A DNA stretch of 35,652 nucleotides, taken from the IMG/VR virus record IMGVR_UViG_3300046009_009524, positions 1 to 35,652 of that record, one strand, 5' to 3'. The position numbers and the translations under genes are program-made. Positions 12,505-19,160 of this stretch are shown in pieces. How positions within the stretch are numbered: the first letter of the stretch is position 1; every line of letters starts with the position of its first letter. The notes beneath the pieces were generated by a model. That model made no database searches. It saw only the letters and a program-made list of their open reading frames with translations, and had not been told where the DNA came from. Origin of the DNA: a virus.

Positions 12505-12693
12505 CTATAGTTGAGAATTTATAGTATTCATAACAGTCGTCCAATCAATCAAGGACGTTGTTATAATACCGTATTTAACATGTATAAACGCTTTAAAACG
12601 TGCCTCGTAGTCATAGCATGGTATTGATTTGACAGACTCAATACATTGGGGAGTATTTTTAATTATATTAATTACTTCTTTAGTAAAATCCAT
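12505..12693 (-). CDS. hypothetical 62-aa protein
   Basis: ATG at 12693; the stop abuts the next start. Contains two Cys (TPQCIES, IPCYDYEARF) and a C-terminal strand-helix part ending TVMNTINSQL. No family is recognised. Sits between the T5orf172-like gene and the 129-aa gene in the same operon. Confidence 0.65.
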   Translation of the reverse strand: MDFTKEVINIIKNTPQCIESVKSIPCYDYEARFKAFIHVKYGIITTSLIDWTTVMNTINSQL

Positions 12694-12701
12694 AGTATTT
12701 A

Positions 12702-13091
12702 TTATAATTTTCTTTCGTTATAAAGTTTAGCGAAATCAGATACGGCTATGAAGACAGCTTCTTTTGAACTTTTAGATTCTACATTTTGTTCAGCATATGA
12801 AACAAAAGTCATAGATTCACCAGGCAAACCTTTATAAAACTCAATACAAAACTCATCATTATTTTTGATTAACTCTTTTTGAATAAACTCAACTGCTTCC
12901 ATAAGCCAATTCCAATCTGAATGAAATTTTAAATTTTCCACAGACCAAAAAACTAATTCTGTATGTGGTAAAAAATAACAATCTTTCAGATGTTCATTTT
13001 CTTCGTTTATTTCCTCTAATTGTGAAATAGTTTTCCATCCAAGCATAATTGCTATCTTCTCATTACGTTCTTGTATTTCTTGTTGTGTCAT
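12702..13091 (-). CDS. conserved phage protein, 129 aa
   Basis: The segments SDWNWLMEAVEFIQK and SKEAVFIAVSDFAKLYNE, plus GW near residue 18, match a recurrent phage protein family of the ABA-sandwich type (BC1872-like, domain name from memory), of unknown function. ATG at 13091 overlaps the upstream stop as ATGA. It precedes the GIY-YIG protein by two genes. Confidence 0.7.
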   Translation of the reverse strand: MTQQEIQERNEKIAIMLGWKTISQLEEINEENEHLKDCYFLPHTELVFWSVENLKFHSDWNWLMEAVEFIQKELIKNNDEFCIEFYKGLPGESMTFVSYAEQNVESKSSKEAVFIAVSDFAKLYNERKL

Positions 13092-13489
13092 ATTAATTCT
13101 TTTAAAACGTAATCAAATGCTGCTGAGTAAGCTTCTTGTGGGTTATCATAAGGTGAATTTGCAAATCTTGTAATTGATTCTATTTTTGCTCTCAAATCAA
13201 GATTTGACCATACCTCCCTTGAAGCAGGTAATATTTTAGGGAACCAATATTCACCATAAACATCACTCTCGACATAAACCCAAATACTATATTTTTCTAA
13301 TAACCAATTTACTACTTGGTGTTGTTCAGGTCTAACTAAATAACCTCTACCGTTATCCCAATTCATAGGAGCTTCTATTTCATATCCTAATAAAGCATGA
13401 AAACAAGTATTTGTATTTATATCAAAGTCTTTTTCCTTAAGCCACTTAGCTTGGTCAAAAGTTACATATTTTGGCTCTCTACTTTTCAT
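13088..13489 (-). CDS. divergent member of the FVPYKQAL-type phage family, 133 aa
   Basis: ATG at 13489. YVTFDQAKWLKEKDFD at the start, VVNWLLEKYSIWVYVE in the middle and AYSAAFDYVLKELI at the end align in order with the three proteins at 14102-15287 (FVPYKQALALKELGF; AFRWFREKY; YEEAELACLRKLIE), but with low identity. Function unknown. ATGA overlap with the 129-aa gene. Confidence 0.7.
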   Translation of the reverse strand: MKSREPKYVTFDQAKWLKEKDFDINTNTCFHALLGYEIEAPMNWDNGRGYLVRPEQHQVVNWLLEKYSIWVYVESDVYGEYWFPKILPASREVWSNLDLRAKIESITRFANSPYDNPQEAYSAAFDYVLKELI

Positions 13490-13495
13490 ATTAAA

Positions 13496-14038
13496 TTATT
13501 TACATTCAAAACCAAACCAAACTGAACGGTACAAACCACAAAAATTTTCACCACTATTACCATACAACACTCCATTTACTACTGCTACGGCATGATCTTG
13601 AACGATCAATACAAAACGACCAACTGGATTGTTTTCAATAAATGATTTCAAAGTATAACCTGTTGGTTTTTTATACTTGGTATTTACTAATGGTTTATTA
13701 CTACCAAATGAATGTTTCATAAATGCACGTGATGGGTGAATACCTATAAAACTAATTTTTTTACCATTTTTGGTTTTACCAATAATGTTTTTACTATAAG
13801 CATTCATAAATGTACCTTTACGAGATTTACGATTTAATCCTTTTTTAACCCAAGCGTGTGCTTGATCATAAGTGATATCTAAAGCCACCATAAAAGCACG
13901 TACAACACAATCATTATCTTCAACTTGAGCTAATTTACTAGATTCTTTAGCTAACTCAACGCTGTCTACAAAATACTGTGGTAAAAGACATTCAACATTT
14001 TTACCATTTCTTAGTTTTGCTTTTTCTGTAATCATCAT
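13496..14038 (-). CDS. papain-like cysteine peptidase candidate, 180 aa
   Basis: C44 in DNDCVVRAFMVAL at the start of a helix and H149 in VQDHAVAVVNG followed by a strand form the Cys-then-His order of C39/NlpC-like papain folds; N or D downstream (YGNSG at 160) could be the third residue. The linking region is basic. Proteins with an NDCVVRA motif are common in phages and are usually annotated as C39-like; activity here is inference. ATG at 14038 (a second Met follows directly) lies behind the promoter at 14064-14095. Confidence 0.65.
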   Translation of the reverse strand: MMITEKAKLRNGKNVECLLPQYFVDSVELAKESSKLAQVEDNDCVVRAFMVALDITYDQAHAWVKKGLNRKSRKGTFMNAYSKNIIGKTKNGKKISFIGIHPSRAFMKHSFGSNKPLVNTKYKKPTGYTLKSFIENNPVGRFVLIVQDHAVAVVNGVLYGNSGENFCGLYRSVWFGFECK

Positions 14039-14063
14039 AACCTTTATTTCTTTTATTATGATA

Positions 14064-14095
14064 TAAATATACGAACAAGACCTCGGGAAGCCAAA
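14064..14095 (-). promoter_or_regulatory. Bacteroidota-type promoter
   Basis: TTTG (14092-14095, TTTGGC), 20 nt, TATATTTA (14064-14071), then ATCATAATAAAAGAAATAAAG and GTTATG. Drives the operon from 14038 leftward. Confidence 0.8.
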
Positions 14096-14101
14096 TCTTT
14101 C

Positions 14102-14524
14102 TTAAAAGTTTTTAACTGTTTCTATTAGTTTTCGTAGGCAAGCAAGTTCGGCTTCTTCGTAGGTATTATAATTGGTAAGTTCCATAGGATAATTCATAAG
14201 ACCACCGGTTTTGATGTTATAGATATCGCCATGCCATACAGTAGTATCCTCAAAGTAACAGATATGTCGGTGTAAATCATACTTCTCTCTAAACCATCTA
14301 AATGCTTGTTGGTAAAGTGGTGCAAGTGCAATTATATTTTTAAAATTATGATACTCATCTTGACCACTAATTTCATACTCTATATCTTCTTTAGTAGTAT
14401 ATTGACCTATAGTTATAGGATTTGGTGAATCTTCATTTCTCCAATATCCTAAACAAGGTTCATCAAATCCTAATTCTTTTAAATCTAATGCTTGTTTGTA
14501 GGGTATAAATTCTTTTTCTATCAT
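14102..14524 (-). CDS. FVPYKQAL-type phage protein, copy 1 (140 aa)
   Basis: Contains FIPYKQALDLKELGFDEPC, APLYQQAFRWFREKYDL and YEEAELACLRKLIETV. Third of three tandem paralogues (order of transcription). I recognise the family from flavobacterial phages and prophages; function unknown. Start ATG 14524 overlaps the upstream stop as ATGA and is preceded by the embedded Shine-Dalgarno at 14528-14535. Confidence 0.8.
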   Translation of the reverse strand: MIEKEFIPYKQALDLKELGFDEPCLGYWRNEDSPNPITIGQYTTKEDIEYEISGQDEYHNFKNIIALAPLYQQAFRWFREKYDLHRHICYFEDTTVWHGDIYNIKTGGLMNYPMELTNYNTYEEAELACLRKLIETVKNF

Positions 14525-14895
14525 TTGTTACCTCCTTTTACTATTTCTATTAATTTTTTAAGACAAACAAGTTCTGCTTCTTCGTATGTATCAGGATAAC
14601 AATCTATAAACTCTTCAATAGCTCCTTGATCTTCTTCATCGTATAAATCTAAAATAGCACATATCCAATATCCACCATCTCTATTAATTCGGTGTACTAA
14701 ATCATGCTTCTCTCTAAACCATCGGAATGCTTGTTGAAATAGTGGTGCTTGTATTATTTTTTCAGATGTAGATTTAGTTGATTTATCTATAATGAGCATT
14801 TCTTCGTCTGCAAACCACCAACCAAAACAAGGTTCATTAAATCCCAATTCTTTTAAAGCTAATGCTTGTTTGTAGGGTACGAATTCTTTTTTCAT
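14521..14895 (-). CDS. FVPYKQAL-type phage protein, copy 2 (124 aa)
   Basis: Start ATG at 14895, overlapping the upstream stop as ATGA; a TTG extension upstream is rejected. Same three blocks as its neighbours: FVPYKQALALKELGFNEPC, APLFQQAFRWFREKHDL, YEEAELVCLKKLIEIV. It ends KGGNK, the tail whose codons create the ribosome-binding site of the next gene. Confidence 0.8.
   Translation of the reverse strand: MKKEFVPYKQALALKELGFNEPCFGWWFADEEMLIIDKSTKSTSEKIIQAPLFQQAFRWFREKHDLVHRINRDGGYWICAILDLYDEEDQGAIEEFIDCYPDTYEEAELVCLKKLIEIVKGGNK
14528..14535 (-). promoter_or_regulatory. embedded ribosome-binding site
   Basis: GGAGGTAA, inside the GGNK codons of the upstream gene, 6 nt from the GGAGG core to the ATG at 14524. 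Most other genes here have no such strong site. Confidence 0.75.
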
Positions 14896-15287
14896 AATTT
14901 TTCTTTTACTATTTCTATTAATTTTCGTAGGCAAGCAAGTTCTGCTTCTTCGTAAGAATCAAAATACCCACTATCCAAAGTGCCTTGCATAGAATGATAT
15001 TCGATACCGTCTGTTTTATCTATACAAAAGAAGTAACCCACTTTTACAGTACTCTTGTATAGGTGTTTAACGTATGAATCTAATACATACTTTTCTCTAA
15101 ACCATCTAAATGCTTGTTGGTAAAGTGGTGCAAAAGTAAAATAACCTCCTTGTGTATCAGATATTTTTGTAGTGACTAAAAAAGGATTGGCTACTTCTAC
15201 ACTTACATAATAACCAAAACATGGTTCATCAAATCCTAATTCTTTTAAAGCTAACGCCTCTGCGTATGGTACAAATTCTTTATTCAT
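14892..15287 (-). CDS. FVPYKQAL-type phage protein, copy 3 (131 aa)
   Basis: First gene after the promoter at 15304-15335, ATG 15287. FVPYAEALALKELGFDEPC, APLYQQAFRWFREKYVL, YEEAELACLRKLIEIV align with the two downstream paralogues. The middle region differs between copies, which suggests tandem duplication followed by divergence. Function unknown. Confidence 0.8.
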   Translation of the reverse strand: MNKEFVPYAEALALKELGFDEPCFGYYVSVEVANPFLVTTKISDTQGGYFTFAPLYQQAFRWFREKYVLDSYVKHLYKSTVKVGYFFCIDKTDGIEYHSMQGTLDSGYFDSYEEAELACLRKLIEIVKEKL

Positions 15288-15303
15288 AACTCTTATTATA
15301 ATG

Positions 15304-15335
15304 TGAATATACGAACAAAATCTTAAAAAGCCAAA
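15304..15335 (-). promoter_or_regulatory. Bacteroidota-type promoter
   Basis: TTTG (15332-15335, TTTGGC), 20 nt, TATATTCA (15304-15311), then CATTATAATAAGAGTTATG. Confidence 0.8.
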
Positions 15336-15361
15336 TCCTTTTTTAAAATTCGTATATACTT

Positions 15362-15658
15362 TTACTTTGCTATCTTGTGTTTTAACTTAGTAACAGCTTG
15401 CCTATACCAGGTTCTCTTAATATCCCAACCGTAGTCCTTTAACAAATCGGTTTTTAACCACCTAAGGGCCCACTCATCGTGTTCAACTTGAACTCGTTGT
15501 TTAATAGATTCTTCAGTATATAATAACCTATTCATTAAATAATCCAAATCATAAATTGTTGCACTACGTTTTTTATGGTCTATTAATACAGGAAACTTAT
15601 TTTTATTAAAGTACCAAGAGTAACGTTTTCTTAATTTTTTTAAAAGCTTTACTTTCAT
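15362..15658 (-). CDS. basic hypothetical 98-aa protein
   Basis: ATG at 15658, TAA at 15362. Very basic N-terminus (MKVKLLKKLRKRYSWYF) and a basic C-terminal helix; the middle holds VEHDEWALRWLKTDLLKDYGW. Probably binds nucleic acid (inference from charge). No family is recognised. Confidence 0.65.
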   Translation of the reverse strand: MKVKLLKKLRKRYSWYFNKNKFPVLIDHKKRSATIYDLDYLMNRLLYTEESIKQRVQVEHDEWALRWLKTDLLKDYGWDIKRTWYRQAVTKLKHKIAK

Positions 15659-15662
15659 GTGA

Positions 15663-15833
15663 TTATATTTTACTAATAGATTTTGAAAGATTTTCTAAGT
15701 CTTGTGTGATGTCTTCCCAAAACTGGCTAGAGGGTTCAACACCGATTTCTACTGCAAAACCTGAGGATTTTAATACACCGTCTTTGTAGGTGGCTACTTC
15801 GTTTGTTGTTTTATGTCGGAATGTTTTTGTCAT
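15663..15833 (-). CDS. hypothetical 56-aa protein
   Basis: ATG at 15833, TAA at 15663-15665. Begins MTKTFRHKTTNEVATYKDGV and contains VEIGVEPSSQFWEDI. I recall short flavobacterial phage proteins with an ATYKDG...EPS...W pattern; function unknown. 4 nt from the downstream gene. Confidence 0.65.
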   Translation of the reverse strand: MTKTFRHKTTNEVATYKDGVLKSSGFAVEIGVEPSSQFWEDITQDLENLSKSISKI

Positions 15834-15841
15834 AAACTTTT

Positions 15842-16033
15842 TTATAATCTTACGTATTGTTTTTTTAGTGGATTACTTGTTGTAGTAATAATGTATCTTC
15901 TACCTGAACCATCTTCAAATTGGATATTTATTATTTTAACTTGGTACTTAAGTTCAATAAGTTCTTTTGCTATATCAAGTAAAGCTGCCTCTCTAAGGCT
16001 TAAAACTATCTCTAAAGCTGTTGTTTCTGTCAT
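15842..16033 (-). CDS. hypothetical 63-aa protein
   Basis: ATG at 16033. A long N-terminal helix (ALEIVLSLREAALLDIAKEL) is followed by a beta hairpin (YQVKIINIQFEDGSGRRYIIT). No known domain. In the operon from the promoter at 16231-16262. Confidence 0.65.
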   Translation of the reverse strand: MTETTALEIVLSLREAALLDIAKELIELKYQVKIINIQFEDGSGRRYIITTTSNPLKKQYVRL

Positions 16034-16039
16034 AATTTT

Positions 16040-16216
16040 TTAGTTTTTGTTTCCGTATTTAGCGTGTAATTCTAAGTACATTTGATATTCTTGTTCTTGT
16101 CTTCGTTTAATCCCTTCTAAATAACCTTCTAAATGTGTGTCATCAATATCTGATTCTGAATACCAACCGGCAAACTCTATCATGTCTTGTCTTGTAAACT
16201 CTTTTTTATCTTCCAT
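16040..16216 (-). CDS. hypothetical 58-aa protein
   Basis: ATG at 16216, TAA at 16040-16042. Acidic N-terminal half (FAGWYSESDIDDTHLE) and a charged C-terminal helix (KRRQEQEYQMYLELHAKY). No family is recognised. First gene behind the promoter at 16231-16262. Confidence 0.65.
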   Translation of the reverse strand: MEDKKEFTRQDMIEFAGWYSESDIDDTHLEGYLEGIKRRQEQEYQMYLELHAKYGNKN

Positions 16217-16230
16217 TTTTTATTATGACG

Positions 16231-16262
16231 TAAATATATGTATATCCTTTTGGGATGCCAAA
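16231..16262 (-). promoter_or_regulatory. Bacteroidota-type promoter
   Basis: TTTG (16259-16262, TTTGGC), 20 nt, TATATTTA (16231-16238), then CGTCATAATAAAAAATG. Confidence 0.8.
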
Positions 16263-16626
16263 CCTTTTTTAAAGATCTCTAACTTGTTTTTTATGATTTT
16301 TTAAAGAATTCGCCTATACTAAAACTTGGAGCAATTTGGGGGGTATATGTTGGGTGTATATTGGATGTGTGGAGAGTTATATTCGTATATATTCATCGAT
16401 GCCCTATAGTTATTTACGATCTAAAGAGCGATTTAAGTCTCTTTTTATACATACCCACCCGGTTAGTGATACCAACGCACGTGGTACTTATACCGTCTAT
16501 ATACCGTACATATACCACCAGTACACCAATAGTACAACGGGAGGTACCCCGTACGGATACCCCCCACTATATAACAAGCAATAATCACATTAGTGCTTAT
16601 TTAATAAAAGATAAAGGTCACATTTT
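16263..16626. other. 364-nt gene-free region with GGTAT-type repeats
   Basis: No convincing ORF on either strand; plus-strand frames here have no start signal or coding character. Composition departs from the neighbours (more G and C, and GTAC-rich). On the minus strand GGTAT recurs at least six times (16445-16560), including CGGTATA twice. A 6-bp hairpin (AAAGAG/CTCTTT around 16424-16446) followed by T-rich DNA is on the plus strand. ATGTGA motifs at the right end recur in the 18.7-19.2 kb region. Candidate regulatory or replication element. Confidence 0.45.
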
Positions 16627-16857
16627 TTAAACCACAATAGTTGCATTCAATTCATCGGCACGTCTCTTTATACGCAGAATATCGGATTCATCTATTTCCC
16701 GTTTTTCAAAATCATATGATCGTTTGAGTGTGTTATATTTGTTTTCAAACTGGGATACACTAATGTCACTGTAAAGCATATCTGCAATTATATGTCCTCG
16801 TAACCATCCCAAGGCACTTGCCATACCCACCATTGTTTCAATTTGTTTATCGTCCAT
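16627..16857 (-). CDS. hypothetical 76-aa protein
   Basis: ATG at 16857, 3 nt after the stop of the HEWTH gene. A short helical N-terminus with GMASALGWLRGHI, then charged helices (FEKREIDESDILRIKRRADEL). No family is recognised. Co-transcribed with the metalloprotease-like gene. Confidence 0.65.
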   Translation of the reverse strand: MDDKQIETMVGMASALGWLRGHIIADMLYSDISVSQFENKYNTLKRSYDFEKREIDESDILRIKRRADELNATIVV

Positions 16858-16860
16858 GAT

Positions 16861-17268
16861 TTATATTTTGTTTTTAATTTCACTCCAGCATTTAGACCAT
16901 AGTTTTTCATTACGTTTGGCTTCTTTTTCCATCGGGTGTTTTTCATAACCATACTTTTCATATAGTTTATCATACTCCTTTACAACGGGTTGTAACGAGT
17001 GAGTCCATTCATGAATAACAACCTTAATCATTTCCATTACAGAGTAACAGTAGTTATAGTGAACTAGTACCTCATGTTGCTTAGCATAAGGATCATATTG
17101 ACCACTAAATGGTGAACCGGACTTGCTAATAACTCTAACTTTAGGTACACCTAATTTTTTATTTACACCCATATGTTTTTCACACCACTCGGCTGTTAAC
17201 AAACATATTTCTCTACGTTTACCGGGCTTCAATCTTTTTACTGTGTGTGTAATTTTTATTTCACTCAT
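16861..17268 (-). CDS. HExxH metalloprotease-like protein, 135 aa
   Basis: VIHEWTHSLQP provides HExxH (H86, E87, H90). The upstream segment with strands VPKVRVISK and HEVLVHY and the following Lys/Tyr-rich tail share the overall layout of the 128-aa protein at 11612-11998, with little sequence identity. Zinc binding is very likely; proteolytic activity is inferred. ATG at 17268 follows AAAGGTT and a strong promoter, and the 76-aa gene follows. Confidence 0.7.
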   Translation of the reverse strand: MSEIKITHTVKRLKPGKRREICLLTAEWCEKHMGVNKKLGVPKVRVISKSGSPFSGQYDPYAKQHEVLVHYNYCYSVMEMIKVVIHEWTHSLQPVVKEYDKLYEKYGYEKHPMEKEAKRNEKLWSKCWSEIKNKI

Positions 17269-17290
17269 AACCTTTATTTTTATTATGATA

Positions 17291-17322
17291 TAAATATAGC
17301 ATCAATGTTTTGGAAGGCCAAA
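17291..17322 (-). promoter_or_regulatory. Bacteroidota-type promoter
   Basis: TTTG (17319-17322, TTTGGC), 20 nt, TATATTTA (17291-17298), then TATCATAATAAAAATAAAGG and TTATG. Confidence 0.85.
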
Positions 17323-17341
17323 CCTTTCTTAATAACATTTG

Positions 17342-17443
17342 TAGTCAGGACAGGATTCGAACCTGTAATTGTATTACGATTTTCGATGTTGCTGTAATAC
17401 GCCCGTTTATAGAGATGCGTCTAACCAATTCCGCCACCTGACT
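17342..17443 (-). tRNA. tRNA-like gene, class II, anticodon unclear
   Basis: Minus strand: 7-bp acceptor AGTCAGG/CCTGACT, a D arm GCG...CGC with TTGGTTAGA (very like bacterial tRNA-Leu), and a T arm ACAGG-TTCGAAT-CCTGT. A variable arm with 7-bp stem GTATTAC/GTAATAC and 16-nt loop is unusually long. Only 16 nt lie between D arm and variable arm, and they do not form a normal 5-bp/7-nt anticodon hairpin, so identity cannot be assigned. No CCA is encoded. Could be a degenerate tRNA-Leu or a tRNA mimic. Confidence 0.65.
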
Positions 17444-17450
17444 ATTTGTT

Positions 17451-17546
17451 TTACTTTCTTAACTTGTCAACTTCTTTTTTAAGTAAATAAATTGAATAAA
17501 AAGAAAACATATTCATTATTAAACTCACGATTATTAGATTTTCCAT
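17451..17546 (-). CDS. 31-aa membrane peptide
   Basis: ATG at 17546, TAA at 17451-17453. Reads MENLIIVSLIMNMFSFYSIY and then a basic end KKEVDKLRK, one membrane helix with cytoplasmic positive charge. 4 nt after the two-segment membrane protein upstream. Confidence 0.5.
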   Translation of the reverse strand: MENLIIVSLIMNMFSFYSIYLLKKEVDKLRK

Positions 17547-17550
17547 AATT

Positions 17551-17733
17551 TTATTTTTTGAGGATTTTTTTGTCAACCATGTTATGGCTTACAATTAAAT
17601 AAATACTACAGTAAGCAAATAGAAGAATCACAGTTCCCATAACTCCCATCAAAACATATTCGCTCATAGCCATCGCTACAGAAAGAGTTAAAAGTCCTAT
17701 CAATATCAGTGTTGTAATTAAATGTGTTTTCAT
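17551..17733 (-). CDS. small membrane protein, 60 aa
   Basis: Two hydrophobic segments (about residues 5-22 and 27-48) and a basic C-terminus. ATG at 17733 overlaps the upstream stop as ATGA and is preceded by the embedded Shine-Dalgarno GGAGGTAA. Unknown function. Confidence 0.7.
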   Translation of the reverse strand: MKTHLITTLILIGLLTLSVAMAMSEYVLMGVMGTVILLFAYCSIYLIVSHNMVDKKILKK

Positions 17734-17945
17734 TTGTTACCTCCATATGTTTGTTCGTAGTATTGTTCACCTTTTGTCCAAAATTCTTGTTTAGCTTCTT
17801 TTTGTTGTCCTAAATTAAAAGCTTCAATAATCTGTTGCTTTTCCATTTCTAAGGCTTGCTGAATTACCTCATATAAATCATTATACGCTTCTTTATGGGT
17901 AAATCTTAATTGTTCTACCAATGTTTGTACTGCTGTTTGTTTCAT
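17730..17945 (-). CDS. QTAV-type small phage protein (71 aa)
   Basis: Family layout: QTAVQTLVEQLRF at the start, a helix ALEMEKQQIIEAFNLGQQ, and EQYYEQTYGGNK at the end. Same family as the proteins at 20803-21054, 21296-21535, 21532-21723 and 22217-22432; common in flavobacterial phages, function unknown. The YGGNK tail encodes the ribosome-binding site of the next gene. Follows the promoter at 17973-18004. Confidence 0.8.
   Translation of the reverse strand: MKQTAVQTLVEQLRFTHKEAYNDLYEVIQQALEMEKQQIIEAFNLGQQKEAKQEFWTKGEQYYEQTYGGNK
17737..17744 (-). promoter_or_regulatory. embedded ribosome-binding site
   Basis: GGAGGTAA within the GGNK codons of the 71-aa gene, optimally spaced from the ATG at 17733. 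Confidence 0.75.
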
Positions 17946-17972
17946 AACCTATTATTTATTTTTATTATGATA

Positions 17973-18004
17973 TAAATGTACGAACAAGATTTTGGGAGGC
18001 CAAA
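17973..18004 (-). promoter_or_regulatory. Bacteroidota-type promoter
   Basis: TTTG (18001-18004, TTTGGC), 20 nt, TACATTTA (17973-17980), then TATCATAATAAAAATAAATA before AATAGGTTATG. Confidence 0.8.
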
Positions 18005-18412
18005 TTAAGCTGCAATTACTTCTTCATTCATTACATAAGCTTTACTAGCCCATGTTTTAGCATTTACTGCCTCATATTGGCCCTGGTTATATAATGCTGT
18101 ATTTGATAGACTCTGGTTAATATCACCTACTTCTACCTCACGTAAGAAACATTCACTAGCCCATATTTTTTTACCCGCACGAGCATAAACTGTAATAGGA
18201 TAACCATGTGATATAAAGGCAATCGATTGAATAGCTTTAGGTTTAAAACGTCTAAATGCCTGGATAGCACTATCGGCTTCAACCTCACTTGATATCATAA
18301 ATCCTGCTTGGCATTTAGTTATTACACGGTATGTACCTTTACCAGCGGTAAAATTTTCATCCATCAATATTCTCAAATCACGGTTTCCAGGAGCAATAAT
18401 AACTTTTTTCAT
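18005..18412 (-). CDS. hypothetical 135-aa protein
   Basis: ATG at 18412. Beta-rich N-terminal half (MKKVIIAPGNRDLRILMDEN, YRVITKCQAGFMISSEVE) followed by an Ala-rich alternation of helices and turns. No known family. The promoter at 18438-18469 gives it a single-gene unit. Confidence 0.7.
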   Translation of the reverse strand: MKKVIIAPGNRDLRILMDENFTAGKGTYRVITKCQAGFMISSEVEADSAIQAFRRFKPKAIQSIAFISHGYPITVYARAGKKIWASECFLREVEVGDINQSLSNTALYNQGQYEAVNAKTWASKAYVMNEEVIAA

Positions 18413-18437
18413 ACCTTTATTTATTTTTATTATGATA

Positions 18438-18469
18438 TAAATATAGCATCAAAATCTCACAAGGCCAAA
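18438..18469 (-). promoter_or_regulatory. Bacteroidota-type promoter
   Basis: TTTG (18466-18469, TTTGGC), 20 nt, TATATTTA (18438-18445), then TATCATAATAAAAATAAATA and AAGGTATG. Confidence 0.8.
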
Positions 18470-18501
18470 CCTTTCTTTGAAGAGGTTTTTAGATACGGAA
18501 A

Positions 18502-18624
18502 GCCCACTTATGGGCATATTTTTGTTTTGGTACGGGTTGTCCATAGTTTTAGTACTGAGGGCTCCACGGTCGACATTCGTATACGCGCACTGGCGGGTCT
18601 GGGGCTACTGACTGTGCCTATGTT
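18502..18624 (-). ncRNA. candidate small RNA from an orphan promoter
   Basis: The promoter at 18631-18662 has no ORF behind it; the first about 120 nt are relatively GC-rich (CCCGCC, GCGCGTATACG, GACCGTGGAG) and end at a hairpin GCCCA-loop-TGGGC (18502-18515). The T-rich run next to the hairpin is on the plus strand side, so termination is uncertain. A structured non-coding transcript is the simplest reading. Ends are estimates. Confidence 0.4.
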
Positions 18625-18630
18625 CTATGA

Positions 18631-18662
18631 TAAATATATGAAAAATAAATTAGATTGCCAAG
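18631..18662 (-). promoter_or_regulatory. Orphan Bacteroidota-type promoter
   Basis: CTTG (18659-18662, CTTGGC), 20 nt, TATATTTA (18631-18638), then TCATAGAAC. No coding sequence follows for over 200 nt until 18412. Confidence 0.65.
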
Positions 18663-18729
18663 CCTTCATGAAAAAGTATATCTTTCTTTATCTATACTAA
18701 GGTTTGGCTGCGATGGGAAGAGGGGTTAA

Positions 18730-18765
18730 CCCACCCCAATCCTCACCCCACCCATCACACCACCC
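18730..18765 (-). repeat. G-tract cluster, possible G-quadruplex
   Basis: On the minus strand five runs of three or four G (18730-18732, 18734-18737, 18746-18749, 18751-18753, 18763-18765) with loops of 1, 8, 1 and 9 nt. Such clusters are rare in this AT-rich DNA. Lies in the gene-free stretch upstream of the orphan promoter. Confidence 0.5.
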
Positions 18766-18837
18766 GTTTATCACATACCATCTTTTCCACCCATCCATTT
18801 TTCACCCTCTCAATCCGTTTGTCACATTATATATAAA

Positions 18838-18948
18838 CTAAACTAACCTAGTTTAGGTTAATTTAAGTTGTTATATTAACGCACCTAATTTCAATCACAT
18901 TATTTAGTGTAGACATGGTTTGATGCGTTTATAACGTTTATCTACACT
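18838..18948. repeat. two inverted repeats in a gene-free region
   Basis: CTAAACTA (18838-18845) and TAGTTTAG (18849-18856) form a perfect 8-bp palindrome with a 3-nt loop. AGTGTAGA (18906-18913) and TCTACACT (18941-18948) form an 8-bp inverted repeat with a 27-nt spacer. With the ATGTGAY-type repeats (see findings) they suggest protein-binding or replication signals. The region 18470-18950 holds no convincing gene. Confidence 0.45.
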
Positions 18949-18950
18949 TG

Positions 18951-19055
18951 TTAAACGGGAAATTTTGTTTCCACATCCATTATTTCACCCGAGTATTCTG
19001 CTTTTGTCTCGTAACATATTTCGGTTGTTGTTTTATATTGTTGTTGTTGTTTCAT
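18951..19055 (-). CDS. hypothetical 34-aa protein
   Basis: ATG at 19055, TAA at 18951-18953. Gln-rich start (MKQQQQYKTTTEICYETKAE) and acidic end. Coding likelihood is moderate; no homologue is recalled. It lies in an otherwise gene-poor stretch. Confidence 0.35.
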   Translation of the reverse strand: MKQQQQYKTTTEICYETKAEYSGEIMDVETKFPV

Positions 19056-19160
19056 AGCCTGGGTATTTATTTATTATTCATTGTTATTGTCATTTATTTT
19101 CTCTCTCCCCCCATCACACATTTATATATTGGATTTCTTTTTAAATTGTTTAAACCTTAA

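Noticed and set aside
16336-16630. Two plus-strand ORFs of 82-89 aa in a gene-free gap
   Set aside because: They are built from tandem GTAC/TATAC repeats, low-complexity in translation, without start signals. Everything else in the window is on the minus strand.
18308-18700. A 130-aa plus-strand ORF
   Set aside because: It runs through the antisense of a real gene, its promoter, and a non-coding stretch. It has no ribosome-binding site, and its composition is unlike the coding strand.
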